From: Paenibacillus planticolens
GTDB lineage: Bacteria > Bacillota > Bacilli > Paenibacillales > NBRC-103111
Direction: 5' to 3'
Length of the DNA: 54,281 bases
NCBI RefSeq assembly: GCF_013141725.1
Contig: NZ_WHNZ01000027.1
Span: 1 to 54,281 of the forward strand
Shown here: one piece after another, positions 1-9,640 of the stretch
How positions within the stretch are numbered: the stretch's first letter is position 1
Layout: each line of letters starts with the position of its first letter
Program-made: the position numbers and the translations under genes
Notes under the pieces: generated by a model
The model's database searches: none
The model's input: the letters and a program-made list of their open reading frames with translations, nothing else
Told to the model about the DNA's origin: nothing

Positions 1-3000
1 ATTCTTCGCTTTAAAGACGATATCGATGAATTCAGCCGTGCCTGTGAAGGCATGACCGGCACCTTGGCTCGCGATGATTAGGCGGAGCGCGCCCGCTCGA
101 TCTTTAGACTCAACAATGCTTATGCCGTCTTTCGCCGACTTCGCCGAGACAAATTCCATAACATCGGCATTATAATTCAGCTTGATATCCTGCGCAAAAA
201 CGTTCTGTGTCACATTTCTCAGCCCGAACCGAACAGTGAACTCGCTACCTGCGGGAACAGAGTTCGTACCGCTAAGCGTTGTTCCAGAAGCACTCGGCTG
301 TGAACCAAGCCATTCCAAAACAGATAGAACAGGTCTGTGATCGGAAGCGACATCATCATGAATAGCTTGAGCGTTAACAACACGCCATTGGTTTTTCTGT
401 CCATACATAATATAGTCAATCTTACCGTCCTCTTCATTGGTCCAATCCGTAATACCCGCCGTAGCGTCTGTCCACTTGCTCGTTAAAGATTTGATCGTAT
501 CTGACTCCGGAGTTGCGTTCAAATCACCGGCCAAAATGTAAGGAGAAGTCGAACCGTAAAGTTCAACAATCTTATTTACTTGATCTGCTTGAATGCTCTT
601 CGGGTTCCACTCCAGATGTGTTCCGGAGAACGTAAACTCAGGCAAACCGTTTGTTGGCGCAATTTTCGCCGTTAACACAGCACGCTGCTCGCCACCGCTG
701 GTATTTGGCAGCAATGTTTTCTCCGAAGAAGTAATCGGGTAACGGGAAAGGAGCGCCAATCCGTATTCGCCACCGGACAGGTCGATTGCCTTACCAAAAG
801 TTACATGCATTCCCGTCAACTCAGCTAATTTCGCAGCTTGATCTACGTTGCCGCTTCTTGGGACATTTTTATCCACCTCTTGCAAAGCAACAAGATCCGG
901 ATTCAAACTCTTAATTACATCAGCAATGCGAGGTAAATTTACAATATTATCATTTCCTGCACCATGATGAATGTTATAAGTCAGGACACGCACTCCAGGA
1001 CCCGACAATGCCTCAACGGTCACCGTACTTTCCGCTGTAAAGGCACCATCTGTCGTTGTCGCCTTGATTTTCGCGATGCCCGCCTTCAGCGCAGTAACAA
1101 CGATTTTCCCGCCAATCGTCGCAACGATCGCAACGGTTTCGTTGCTGCTTGACCAAGTCACATTCTTATTGGTCGCATTATTCGGCTGCACAGTAGCGAT
1201 AAGTTCAGCCGTCTCGCCCTCTTTCAAGGCAACTGCCGTCTTATCGAGTTGAACGCCGGTTACAGGAACTGCCGAATCCGGTACATTATTGCGATATTTA
1301 AAGTTGTCATATTCCGCTACTGTAGGACCGAACACTCTGGCGCCCATCTTGCCTTCGACGTTCGGAATCGATGCCAAGCTGCCTTCATAATACTGCGTAC
1401 CGTTCACGAACAAGGTCACAAGAGGTCCTTCGAACTTGATTTTGACCGTTGAGGTGACCCCTTTGCTTAACTTAGCTGCCGTATTGTTCGTCAGCAGCCC
1501 GTAGCTATCCTGTGCGTTCACCCAGTACCAGCTGCCGTTATCGTAGCCGACCGATGCCCACGAATCTTTATTCGTATAGCGGAATACGACGCCTGAGCGT
1601 ATATTTCCGGTGTTTGTCGGCGTTACTTTATATTCAATTTCGCCGTCTTTGATGTCCGGTGAATTCTGATCAATAAAGACATTGCTCGTATTGTTTGCTG
1701 TCAGCTGCAGCGCATACCGGCTAGCTTGCGACGAATCGCTAACGACTGACATGCTGCCTGTTCCTGCTCCGATCACGTGCTGCCATCCGCCAAGTTGATT
1801 GTTCTCGAAAGTTTGTTCATAGCGAATTGGAACCGGTACAGTTACCGGATCATCATTCGGATTCGGCTGATACACTTCAAACTCGTACAGGGAATAACCG
1901 TATGTACCCGCTCGTTTAGTCCCGAGCATGCGCACATATCGGGCATTCTCTGTTGGGAACTTAATAACTTCCGTGCCGCCGACGCCTGCGTTCGTGGTGT
2001 AGGCGTCCTTCCAGGTTTGCGCGTCGCTGGAAACTTGGATTTTATACCCTTTGGCATAAGCGGCTTCCCATTTCAAAATTACCTTGTTGATGTCGTAGTT
2101 TTTGCCGAGATCCACATAAATCCATTCGTTATCCGTATATTTGGACGCCCAACGGGAGTTCTTCGACTCATCTTCATCAAAAGCCAGATTCGCCGTTAAA
2201 TAATTCACTTCTTCTGAAGAAGCCACGGCCGGCTGGCGAGCGGCTATGTTTATGGTCCACGGCGGCGAGCCTGCGGCAACCGCGATTTCTTTCCCCGTCA
2301 ATGCGCGGTCTACGATTTTCAAATCATCCAATGCGCCTTGGAATGCCTGCGCTGTACTGCCAATGACTGCCGCAGGAAGCAGCGTCGTCTCCGTCAGCTT
2401 ATCTTTCAGCTCGCCATCGACAAACAGCGATGTCCCGCTTAAATCACCTTTTAAAGCGACATGCACCCAGCGTCCCGTCGGAATCGCCGTATTGAAGCTG
2501 AAATCAAAGCCCTCGCGGGAGAAACCGGCCTTGCCTGTTTCCTTCTGCTTTAATTTGATCGCACCGTCTGCGGATTCGAGCAGAATCGCTTCCGGCTGCG
2601 TGCCGGCGGTCATATTCACCCAGGCTGAAACCGTCCACGGGAAACCTTTCGTCGTCAACCCGGTCGTGATCCAATCACTGGGATGGCTGAACAGAGCCGC
2701 CTTGCCTGTCTTGCCGTTCGTCCATTGAACGCCATTTAACGTACCGTTATAGCCATTGCCGGACAGATCTCCGGCCGTTTGTCCGCCCCCTTCGTCAAAC
2801 GGATAACTGAGCACGGTTTCTGTCTGCGTTTTGACAGTATGCAGCAAGTTCGTATTAGGCGCATCCCCGATCGCACCGCTAGCCTGACGGAATTGGTCGT
2901 ACGTCGCGTCGTTGGACTGGCCTCTCCACATTTTCTCGGCCATAGTCGGCAGTGCGTCTTTTACGCGATCATGCACATCCATAGCGCTCACTTTTTTGCC

Positions 3001-4362
3001 CAGCATATCGTTCCATACAGCAAACATGCCTCCGAGCAGACTCGGATTGTCAGCACTTACTTTCTGCGTACCGCTGAAATAGGTGGGCTCCCAGTTTTCA
3101 TATAGCCACTTCGTATTCAAATAGTCGTAGTAGTAGCCCGCTTTAGGTACGATATACAGCAAGCCGTCCGTCGTGTTAATAATTTTCCGGCCTTCGTTTA
3201 TCGCATCGATCGGATTTTGCCAGCCATTGTTCCAGCCGTTCAGCGTAATATCGCTGTCCACCGGAGTCGTGCCCGGGAAGAACGTCAAACTGCCCCACAT
3301 TCTTGCGGTCTTGCCTTTGCTTTTGAAAAGGTCATTCATCGTGTTTAAATACTGGCGGTAAGCCTCCACGGTGGTTTTATCATTCCGGTCAAATTCATCA
3401 CCGCCAAAATGAATTTCTTTGGCATCGAACCAATTGCCATCCAAATATTCGCTCCATACATCTTTGACAAACTCAACCGCCTCCGGACGCGTAATATCCA
3501 GATGGTCAACAGGAAGGCTGTCTTTTACCAAGTCAGGTCTAACTTTCGTGAAGGACAGCGCATGGCTCGGCGTATCCAGCTCGGGGGTAATCGTCATCCC
3601 TCTATCTTTGGCGATATCCTGCAGCTCACGAAATTCCTGCTTCGTATAATGACCGTCTTTGGCCGTAAGTTCAGGGTACTTGGTGCTTTCCAATCGGAAA
3701 GCCGTATATTTATCCCAATGCGCTCTGCTGTTATCTTTAAAAATTTCGTTATCATTCAAATGAATTTGAAAATCGTTCATTTTGTACCAGGACATGAACT
3801 TCACATAATCTTTCAGAAAATCCATCGTAAAAAACTTCCGGCCGACATCAAGCATGAAACCGCGCTCTTTGTACTTCGGATAATCCTTCGCTACCCCTTT
3901 GACAATGCTGGCTTTAGCGGTATCCTGCTGCAGAATTTGAAGCGCTGATCTTGTCCCGTAGAATACGCCGGTCGTCGTATTGGCGCGGATTTTAACCATA
4001 TCGCCGACTTCAAAATTGTACCCTTCCGTTCCTATGGCATCGTCGCTTTGCTCGTTCAAGCTTAGGAAGAAATCCCCCGAGGCCGGTGAATTCGATTGCA
4101 CGATGGAAACATCACGGCCGGTAATTTCCTTCAAGTCTTCTTGAAATACAGCAGCCGTTCTTTGTAAGGAGCTGGTAGGAGGAATGACGATCCGTGAGTG
4201 ATCGCCCATGGTAAATGAACCCGTGTCACCCTTCCATTCTTGCAGGCTCGGAATGACCACTGGCTTCGGGTTTGGCCCCGGACCAGCAGCTTGAGCCGGT
4301 TGGAATGGCAGCGAGAATGCAAGTAAGGCTAGCAGACATACCTTCGTTACTGTCTTTCTCAT
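1..4362 (-). CDS. Secreted GH20 beta-N-acetylhexosaminidase fused to an endonuclease/exonuclease/phosphatase domain and a cohesin-like module (C-terminus outside window)
   Basis: The reading frame is open from an ATG at 4362 (SD GAGGTG just upstream) to base 1, giving at least 1454 residues. Seen in order: signal peptide (1-26, ends AQAA); GH20 N-terminal and catalytic domains (about 35-490) with the family Asp-Glu pair at D322-E323 in HFGGDEFD; a LamG-like concanavalin fold (517-700); an F5/8 C/discoidin-like module (707-834); a second jelly-roll-like module (847-1024); a Big_2 Ig-like domain (1033-1117); an EEP domain (about 1119-1344) with TYNIHHG, ALQEVD, AGDLNA and SDHRP motifs intact; and the start of a cohesin-like domain (from about 1354). 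GH20 enzymes remove terminal GlcNAc/GalNAc; EEP enzymes cut phosphodiesters (DNase, sphingomyelinase, phosphatase types). The neighbouring giant enzymes suggest a dockerin follows beyond base 1. Last visible gene of the locus, 86 bp after the GH31 gene. True EEP substrate unknown. Confidence 0.9.
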   Translation of the reverse strand, partial: MRKTVTKVCLLALLAFSLPFQPAQAAGPGPNPKPVVIPSLQEWKGDTGSFTMGDHSRIVIPPTSSLQRTAAVFQEDLKEITGRDVSIVQSNSPASGDFFLSLNEQSDDAIGTEGYNFEVGDMVKIRANTTTGVFYGTRSALQILQQDTAKASIVKGVAKDYPKYKERGFMLDVGRKFFTMDFLKDYVKFMSWYKMNDFQIHLNDNEIFKDNSRAHWDKYTAFRLESTKYPELTAKDGHYTKQEFRELQDIAKDRGMTITPELDTPSHALSFTKVRPDLVKDSLPVDHLDITRPEAVEFVKDVWSEYLDGNWFDAKEIHFGGDEFDRNDKTTVEAYRQYLNTMNDLFKSKGKTARMWGSLTFFPGTTPVDSDITLNGWNNGWQNPIDAINEGRKIINTTDGLLYIVPKAGYYYDYLNTKWLYENWEPTYFSGTQKVSADNPSLLGGMFAVWNDMLGKKVSAMDVHDRVKDALPTMAEKMWRGQSNDATYDQFRQASGAIGDAPNTNLLHTVKTQTETVLSYPFDEGGGQTAGDLSGNGYNGTLNGVQWTNGKTGKAALFSHPSDWITTGLTTKGFPWTVSAWVNMTAGTQPEAILLESADGAIKLKQKETGKAGFSREGFDFSFNTAIPTGRWVHVALKGDLSGTSLFVDGELKDKLTETTLLPAAVIGSTAQAFQGALDDLKIVDRALTGKEIAVAAGSPPWTINIAARQPAVASSEEVNYLTANLAFDEDESKNSRWASKYTDNEWIYVDLGKNYDINKVILKWEAAYAKGYKIQVSSDAQTWKDAYTTNAGVGGTEVIKFPTENARYVRMLGTKRAGTYGYSLYEFEVYQPNPNDDPVTVPVPIRYEQTFENNQLGGWQHVIGAGTGSMSVVSDSSQASRYALQLTANNTSNVFIDQNSPDIKDGEIEYKVTPTNTGNIRSGVVFRYTNKDSWASVGYDNGSWYWVNAQDSYGLLTNNTAAKLSKGVTSTVKIKFEGPLVTLFVNGTQYYEGSLASIPNVEGKMGARVFGPTVAEYDNFKYRNNVPDSAVPVTGVQLDKTAVALKEGETAELIATVQPNNATNKNVTWSSSNETVAIVATIGGKIVVTALKAGIAKIKATTTDGAFTAESTVTVEALSGPGVRVLTYNIHHGAGNDNIVNLPRIADVIKSLNPDLVALQEVDKNVPRSGNVDQAAKLAELTGMHVTFGKAIDLSGGEYGLALLSRYPITSSEKTLLPNTSGGEQRAVLTAKIAPTNGLPEFTFSGTHLEWNPKSIQADQVNKIVELYGSTSPYILAGDLNATPESDTIKSLTSKWTDATAGITDWTNEEDGKIDYIMYGQKNQWRVVNAQAIHDDVASDHRPVLSVLEWLGSQPSASGTTLSGTNSVPAGSEFTVRFGLRNVTQNVFAQDIKLNYNADVMEFVSAKSAKDGISIVESKDRAGALRLIIASQGAGHAFTGTAEFIDIVFKAKN

Positions 4363-4407
4363 TTTTTCACCTCATCGAATGTTCTTTTTTGGAGCCAAAT
4401 AATAGAG

Positions 4408-4438
4408 GAGACCCTTGAACGAATCGTCTAAGGGTCTC
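4408..4438. terminator. 9-bp perfect stem-loop between the GH31 and GH20 genes
   Basis: GAGACCCTT (4408-4416) and AAGGGTCTC (4430-4438) form a perfect 9-bp stem with a 13-nt loop. The T-rich run (TTTTCT) follows it only on the plus strand. On the minus strand, where the genes lie, the stem is followed by CTCTATTATTTGG, so it is a weak terminator for GH31 and may instead be an mRNA-stability or partial read-through element before the GH20 gene. Confidence 0.5.
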
Positions 4439-4448
4439 TTTTCTCTGT

Positions 4449-7400
4449 CTATTCCATTATTTTCGAGGCAATGAAGGCCAGATCTGCGATATCGATTTGT
4501 CCGTCATTATTGATGTCTAAGTGCTTAATGCTCGCCCAATCAGGACTTGTGGAGTTTTTGCCGTAGTTGGCAGCCATGATGCCCAAATCGCCGATTGACA
4601 CTTTTCCGTCATGGTTCACATCGCCAGGAATGCCGGCCGGAACCGGTGTGATTTGAACGCTAAAGGAGGAATTCAATGCTTTGAATTCGTTACCTTGCGC
4701 ATTCCCAAGCGTCGTATCCGTTACTTCGATTGTAGCCGTACTGGCCACAGTCAGCGCTTTCGCGTTAAATGTAAGCTTGAACAATTGCGCATTGCCTGTC
4801 ACTGCATGACCTGCGCCTTGGCTGGCGGCGATTAGGCGAAGTTTACCCGGTACATCCTTCACCGTCGTCACAATTGCGAGGTTCGGAAGCAGTGAATCCG
4901 CCGACACAAACTCCATCAAGTTCGCATCGTAGGTAAGCGTAATGTCTTCCGCGTACACCTCCTGCGTCACATTGTTCAGACCATAAGTAACGGTTACCGG
5001 CTGCCCGCTTTCCACGCTGGAGCTTCCCGTTAACGTTGTAGACGGACTTTGTGGAGCAACCACTTTCACCACTACCGCTGCCGTCGCTTGCTTCCCACCG
5101 TACGTTGCCGTAACAACGGTTTCGCCTTGGGAAACACCTGTGATCGTACCATTCGCCACCGTGGCAAACAGCGGATTTGCGATCTCGAACGCGGATGCAG
5201 CTGTTACATCTTGATTCGTTCCATCCGAGTACCGTGCCGTCACTTTTACTGCTGCAGATTGCCCTTTATTGACTTCATAGCTTGTTGCATCAAACGCGAT
5301 GGTTTGCAGCGTAGCCGCCTCAACCAGCTTAAAGACATTCAGCTCGGCTGCCGAAGCAAAGTTGCCTGCGCCTGCCGTTGCTTCAAGCTTCAAGTAAGCA
5401 GCATTCACCGGCGCAAAATTCACATCTTTCAGCGCATTATTTTGCAGCCACGCTCCGCTTGCCACTTTCGTATACTGCACGCCGTCCTGACTGACATATA
5501 CGTTGTAAGCCGTGATAGTCCCGTTGCCGGCATCCGGACGAGGCGTGTATTCCAACTTGCTGATTTTGTAAGTTCCACCTAAATTCAAAACAATCGATTG
5601 CGGCAGCGGATCAACATTGAACCATTTGATATGCCACCAAGTGCTTGGATCTCCGTCAAGGGCCAAGCCCGGTTCGTTACCGGCCTGGAAGCTCGCAGCC
5701 GTTGCCGTCATTTGCATCTGTGGAATTTTCACCAAACCGGTTTGCCCGGTTACCGTGACATCCACCTTCGCTTTAAAGCCTCCATCCGCCGTCGTTGCCG
5801 TAATCGTCGCTGTTCCTGCGCCTTTCGGAGATACGACGCCGCTCTCATCTACCATCGCAATCGCCGGATTGCTTGTGCTCCAAGTAACCGTCGTGTTTGC
5901 TGCGTTCAGAGGCATGACTGTGGCTTCTAAAGCAACCGGCGCATCGAGCACGTTCATCGTGATCGTCGAACGATCCAATGTTACGCCCGTCACTGGAGCC
6001 GTTCCGATAATCGGCAAGCCGATCAGCTTCACATCCGCGATGCTGGCTCTTGTGCTCGCATCTGGCAGTCCGGTAATCGTGATTCGCACATATCGCCCTT
6101 GGCTGCCGAACGTATCTTTGAGCACTTCGCCGGCTTCGGTATTGTTCATGCGGTTTAATACTTGAATCCAGTTGCTGCTGCCCGCTTCCCGGACTTCCAG
6201 CTTGTATTTGTACACTTTATCGCTCTGTCCAAAAGAAATCTCAAGTCCTTGAATCGCGTACATTTTGCCCAAATCGGCGGACCATACATGACCTGGATTG
6301 GCGTCACTTGCCGACCATAGGGTATCCATTTTGCCATCGTTGGCATTGCTTGCCGGATAGAGCGGATCTGAGCTGTCTGCCGTTGCCGGCTTGCCTTTCA
6401 AAATATCACCTAAGACAGGAGGCGCCTGAGGCGTTTCATACACGTCGATTTCAGAGGCTGAGGCGAATCCGCCTACGGCCACTACAGCCTCCAGCTTCAC
6501 ATAGCGGGCGTCAACCGGCGTGAATTGGATATACTTTTTCAAATTGTTGCGGGTCCAAGTGCCTGTGCTGATTTGCGTATAGTTCGTTCCGTTCGTACTC
6601 ACGTACAGATTATAAGTTGTAATCGTGCCATTGCCGGCGTCTGTACGAGGTGCGTAACGGAATTGGCTAATATTGCGCAATTTACCGAGATCAATAATGA
6701 TGGATTGCGGCAGTTTGTCAGAGCCGTCCCATTTTGTATGCCAGACGGAATTGATGTCGCCGTCAATCGCTTTGGACGCTTCGCTGCCCGGCTGGAAGCT
6801 GAGTGCCGAAGCCGTCATTTGATTTTTCGGAATCGCCATCGGCGTTGGCACCGAACCGTCACGGTACACGTTTAGTTCAGCCGCAGCCGCCGAGCCATTT
6901 ACTCCGGCAGTTGCTTCCAATTTCACGTACTGCGCTTCTACTGTCGTGAAGGTTACTGTTTTTTCCAACTTATCCGCATTCCACGTGCCGCTGGTAACTT
7001 TGGTGAAATTCGTGCCATCCGTGCTCACGTAGATGTTATAAGCTGTAATAATGCCGTCTGTGCCCAAATATTGTCTTGGCAAATATTTCAGTTTGTTCAC
7101 GGAAAACTTCGTTCCTAAGTTCAGCGTGATCGACTGCGGCAGCGGAGTGCTGCCATCCAGCTTGGTGCTCCAGACGGTCTCATTGCTGCCATCCAGTGCA
7201 TTAGCAATAGGAGAAGTTGCATCCGTGCTTGTTGCCGTTGCCACAATATCCCCTTGTGGGATTTTCGTCGGATCGTTGTCCGGTTCCGGCAGTGAAATGA
7301 CAGTTGCGTCAGTCAACGGAGTCGTATCCGCTGCAAATCCGGCTACCTTCACTTCGAAGCCTTGGTCAGCTCTCATATCCGGCGTTTTCACATAAACGAT

Positions 7401-9629
7401 TCCGCCTTTATCCGCGCTATCGAAGTACCAGCCGCTTGCCGCAGCTGCCAATTCCGTTTTGCTTGCATACTCCGTATAAGCGGAGCCGCCTACCGAAATG
7501 CTTGCCGGTTTGGCATGCATATGAATTTGGAATTGGTTTGTACGCGCTGCCAGCTTGCCGTTGTAATCGCCAACGCTTGGTCCTACTTGAATTTTCAAGT
7601 CGCCTGTTCCGGTCTCTGGAGCGATCGAAGTAATTAACGTTTTGGCGAATTTGCCGCTGCGGTGCTCTCTTGATACCCCATCATCCTCATACATCGTGAA
7701 AGATGAAGTTTTGTAAGGATAGATATCATACGTAATCGGATTCGGCGGCACTTGACCGTCGTAAAGCGCTTCCGGATACATCGGAATAATGGCGCCGGCT
7801 TTGACGAGAAGCGGCACACGGCTAAGAGGAGCGCTGTATTCGTCCAGCATTTTGGAACCGTAATGCTCTGTCCCTGTCCAGTAGTCGATCCATTTCCCTT
7901 TTGGTAAATAAATACCGTTTCTCACTGTCGTATCTTTATAGACCGGCGCAACCAACAGCGACTGCCCGGACATGAATTGGTACTGTGTCAGCGTGTTCTT
8001 CGTATTCGGATCATTCGGGAATTCGTAGACCATCCCTCTGGTAAACGGCGCTCCCGATTCATAAGCTTCATTCAAATAAGTATAAAAGTAAGGCGTCAAG
8101 CGCTGTCTAAGCTTCAAAATATCTCGGTTATAGCTTGTGTAAGGCTCTCCATAGCGCCATGGCTGCTTATCGACGGAAGCCCAACCGGACATGCTCATCA
8201 GGATCGGTGTAAACGCTTTCCATTGTAAATCGCGGACATACGTCTGGGCGCTTCCGCCGAAGATTCCATCCACATCACCGGTAGCGTATGTCATACCTGA
8301 CAGCCCGGCGCCGATCATCGAAGGAATGTGGAAACGGATATATTCCCAGTTCCCCGATTGGTCCCCCGACCAAACCGTGGAGTAACGCTGCGTCCCTGCC
8401 CATCCGCCGACAGACCAGACGAAACCGCGGTCGTTCGAGTTGTTTTCAACCCCATCATGAGCCTGTCTCGTTGCGTCGAGCGCGAAATCATAGCCAGGTC
8501 CGACCCAAGCGACATCCAGCTTGTTCAATCGCGTGCCGGCTACGCCAACTTCCGTTGCAATATTCGCAAGTCCGTTTTGCGTCCACAGGCCTGTGTAAAA
8601 GCCTAAGTCATGAAGCTGCTGCACAGTGCTTGGCAGCTGCACATACCCGCAGCCGTATCCATCGTTTGGCAGCAGCCAACCGCCCGGCATATCATTGGTG
8701 CGGAAACCTTGCGCCACTTTCAAAACATCCGGCGTCGTCAGCTTATTCGGCTTGTTAGCGCCAGTATTGCTTGTATTGTAACAATCCGCATCTCCCATAC
8801 TCATTCCCCATCTGGGAATCAGGGACGGCTTGCCGGTCAAATCCGTATAGCCGTTTAAAATGTCTTTCATCGTCTCGCCGTAAAAATAATACGCGTCAAA
8901 ACGGTTCTCATTGTGTGTCAGCTGTGCGGGACTGCCGAAATTGTATGTACCGTCTTGGAATGTGTTCCGCAGTACGCCATAGCCCGCCGTACTCAAATAA
9001 AACGGAGACGGATTGGAGACGGTGCCGCTGCCCCAATCGCCAAAGTCTTTGGCGATTTTAATCGTTTTGTCACGGTGCGAGAAAAATCCGTTTTGCATTC
9101 CTCCGCCGTAGTAATATTCATCTGCTCCTCTTGCGAGCATCTGAGTTGTCGAGGAAGAGCTATAGTTTAACGGAGATTCCTCTTGCCATACGACAGTTGC
9201 GTTGTCGCTCTTGTACATCGCGAATTTGAGCGGACTTTTGTACGCGCGCAGAATGAACTTGCCCGTCGCGATTTTGTAGTAGCTGCCCTCATCGGACCAA
9301 TTCACAGCGACAGGGCCGAAATCTTCCTTCACAACGATCGGCTCTTTGGGCGTGGTTGAGCTTTTACCGGCCAGCGTTTGGAATTTCCCTCCTACGCCAA
9401 GCCAGATCCGCACCATATCGTCGCGATTAAAAATAACTTTGACTTGATCGGTACCGGATGTAATCGTGAACGTCTTGTCATCTGTTTTCTCGAACTTCGT
9501 GATGTCGCCAACCGCTGCTGCATGTGTCGTTGTCCCGCCTAAGAATATGATCGCTAGTACGAACACCAGGCTAAAAGCAAAACCAAAAGCATGTTTAAGC
9601 GTCTTCACTTCCTGCACTCTCCTCTTCAA
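4449..9629 (-). CDS. Secreted GH31 alpha-glycosidase with discoidin-like CBMs, Ig-like domains, cohesin-like and dockerin modules
   Basis: 1726 residues. Signal peptide to about residue 38 (ends THAAA). GH31 catalytic region about 45-690: candidate nucleophile D372 in KLDVAWVG and acid/base D423 in WSGDQSG, only 51 residues apart, plus a DGYGCGY motif. Then three F5/8 C-like modules (about 790-1220), a Big_2 domain (1225-1310), a fourth F5/8 C module (1315-1450), another Ig-like domain (1450-1530), a cohesin-like domain (1535-1665) and a type I dockerin (1667-1726) with duplicated Ca-binding loops (DVNHDGKVS, DINNDGQID). GH31 covers alpha-glucosidases, xylosidases, transglycosylases and alpha-N-acetylgalactosaminidases; I cannot fix the substrate. 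The TTG at 9629 has a GAGG SD. An in-frame GTG at 9608 (SD AGGAG) would give a more typical signal peptide (MKTLKHAF...). It follows the permease gene after 11 nt, so probably the same transcript. Confidence 0.93.
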   Translation of the reverse strand: MKRRVQEVKTLKHAFGFAFSLVFVLAIIFLGGTTTHAAAVGDITKFEKTDDKTFTITSGTDQVKVIFNRDDMVRIWLGVGGKFQTLAGKSSTTPKEPIVVKEDFGPVAVNWSDEGSYYKIATGKFILRAYKSPLKFAMYKSDNATVVWQEESPLNYSSSSTTQMLARGADEYYYGGGMQNGFFSHRDKTIKIAKDFGDWGSGTVSNPSPFYLSTAGYGVLRNTFQDGTYNFGSPAQLTHNENRFDAYYFYGETMKDILNGYTDLTGKPSLIPRWGMSMGDADCYNTSNTGANKPNKLTTPDVLKVAQGFRTNDMPGGWLLPNDGYGCGYVQLPSTVQQLHDLGFYTGLWTQNGLANIATEVGVAGTRLNKLDVAWVGPGYDFALDATRQAHDGVENNSNDRGFVWSVGGWAGTQRYSTVWSGDQSGNWEYIRFHIPSMIGAGLSGMTYATGDVDGIFGGSAQTYVRDLQWKAFTPILMSMSGWASVDKQPWRYGEPYTSYNRDILKLRQRLTPYFYTYLNEAYESGAPFTRGMVYEFPNDPNTKNTLTQYQFMSGQSLLVAPVYKDTTVRNGIYLPKGKWIDYWTGTEHYGSKMLDEYSAPLSRVPLLVKAGAIIPMYPEALYDGQVPPNPITYDIYPYKTSSFTMYEDDGVSREHRSGKFAKTLITSIAPETGTGDLKIQVGPSVGDYNGKLAARTNQFQIHMHAKPASISVGGSAYTEYASKTELAAAASGWYFDSADKGGIVYVKTPDMRADQGFEVKVAGFAADTTPLTDATVISLPEPDNDPTKIPQGDIVATATSTDATSPIANALDGSNETVWSTKLDGSTPLPQSITLNLGTKFSVNKLKYLPRQYLGTDGIITAYNIYVSTDGTNFTKVTSGTWNADKLEKTVTFTTVEAQYVKLEATAGVNGSAAAAELNVYRDGSVPTPMAIPKNQMTASALSFQPGSEASKAIDGDINSVWHTKWDGSDKLPQSIIIDLGKLRNISQFRYAPRTDAGNGTITTYNLYVSTNGTNYTQISTGTWTRNNLKKYIQFTPVDARYVKLEAVVAVGGFASASEIDVYETPQAPPVLGDILKGKPATADSSDPLYPASNANDGKMDTLWSASDANPGHVWSADLGKMYAIQGLEISFGQSDKVYKYKLEVREAGSSNWIQVLNRMNNTEAGEVLKDTFGSQGRYVRITITGLPDASTRASIADVKLIGLPIIGTAPVTGVTLDRSTITMNVLDAPVALEATVMPLNAANTTVTWSTSNPAIAMVDESGVVSPKGAGTATITATTADGGFKAKVDVTVTGQTGLVKIPQMQMTATAASFQAGNEPGLALDGDPSTWWHIKWFNVDPLPQSIVLNLGGTYKISKLEYTPRPDAGNGTITAYNVYVSQDGVQYTKVASGAWLQNNALKDVNFAPVNAAYLKLEATAGAGNFASAAELNVFKLVEAATLQTIAFDATSYEVNKGQSAAVKVTARYSDGTNQDVTAASAFEIANPLFATVANGTITGVSQGETVVTATYGGKQATAAVVVKVVAPQSPSTTLTGSSSVESGQPVTVTYGLNNVTQEVYAEDITLTYDANLMEFVSADSLLPNLAIVTTVKDVPGKLRLIAASQGAGHAVTGNAQLFKLTFNAKALTVASTATIEVTDTTLGNAQGNEFKALNSSFSVQITPVPAGIPGDVNHDGKVSIGDLGIMAANYGKNSTSPDWASIKHLDINNDGQIDIADLAFIASKIME

Positions 9630-9640
9630 TTTCTACCTCA

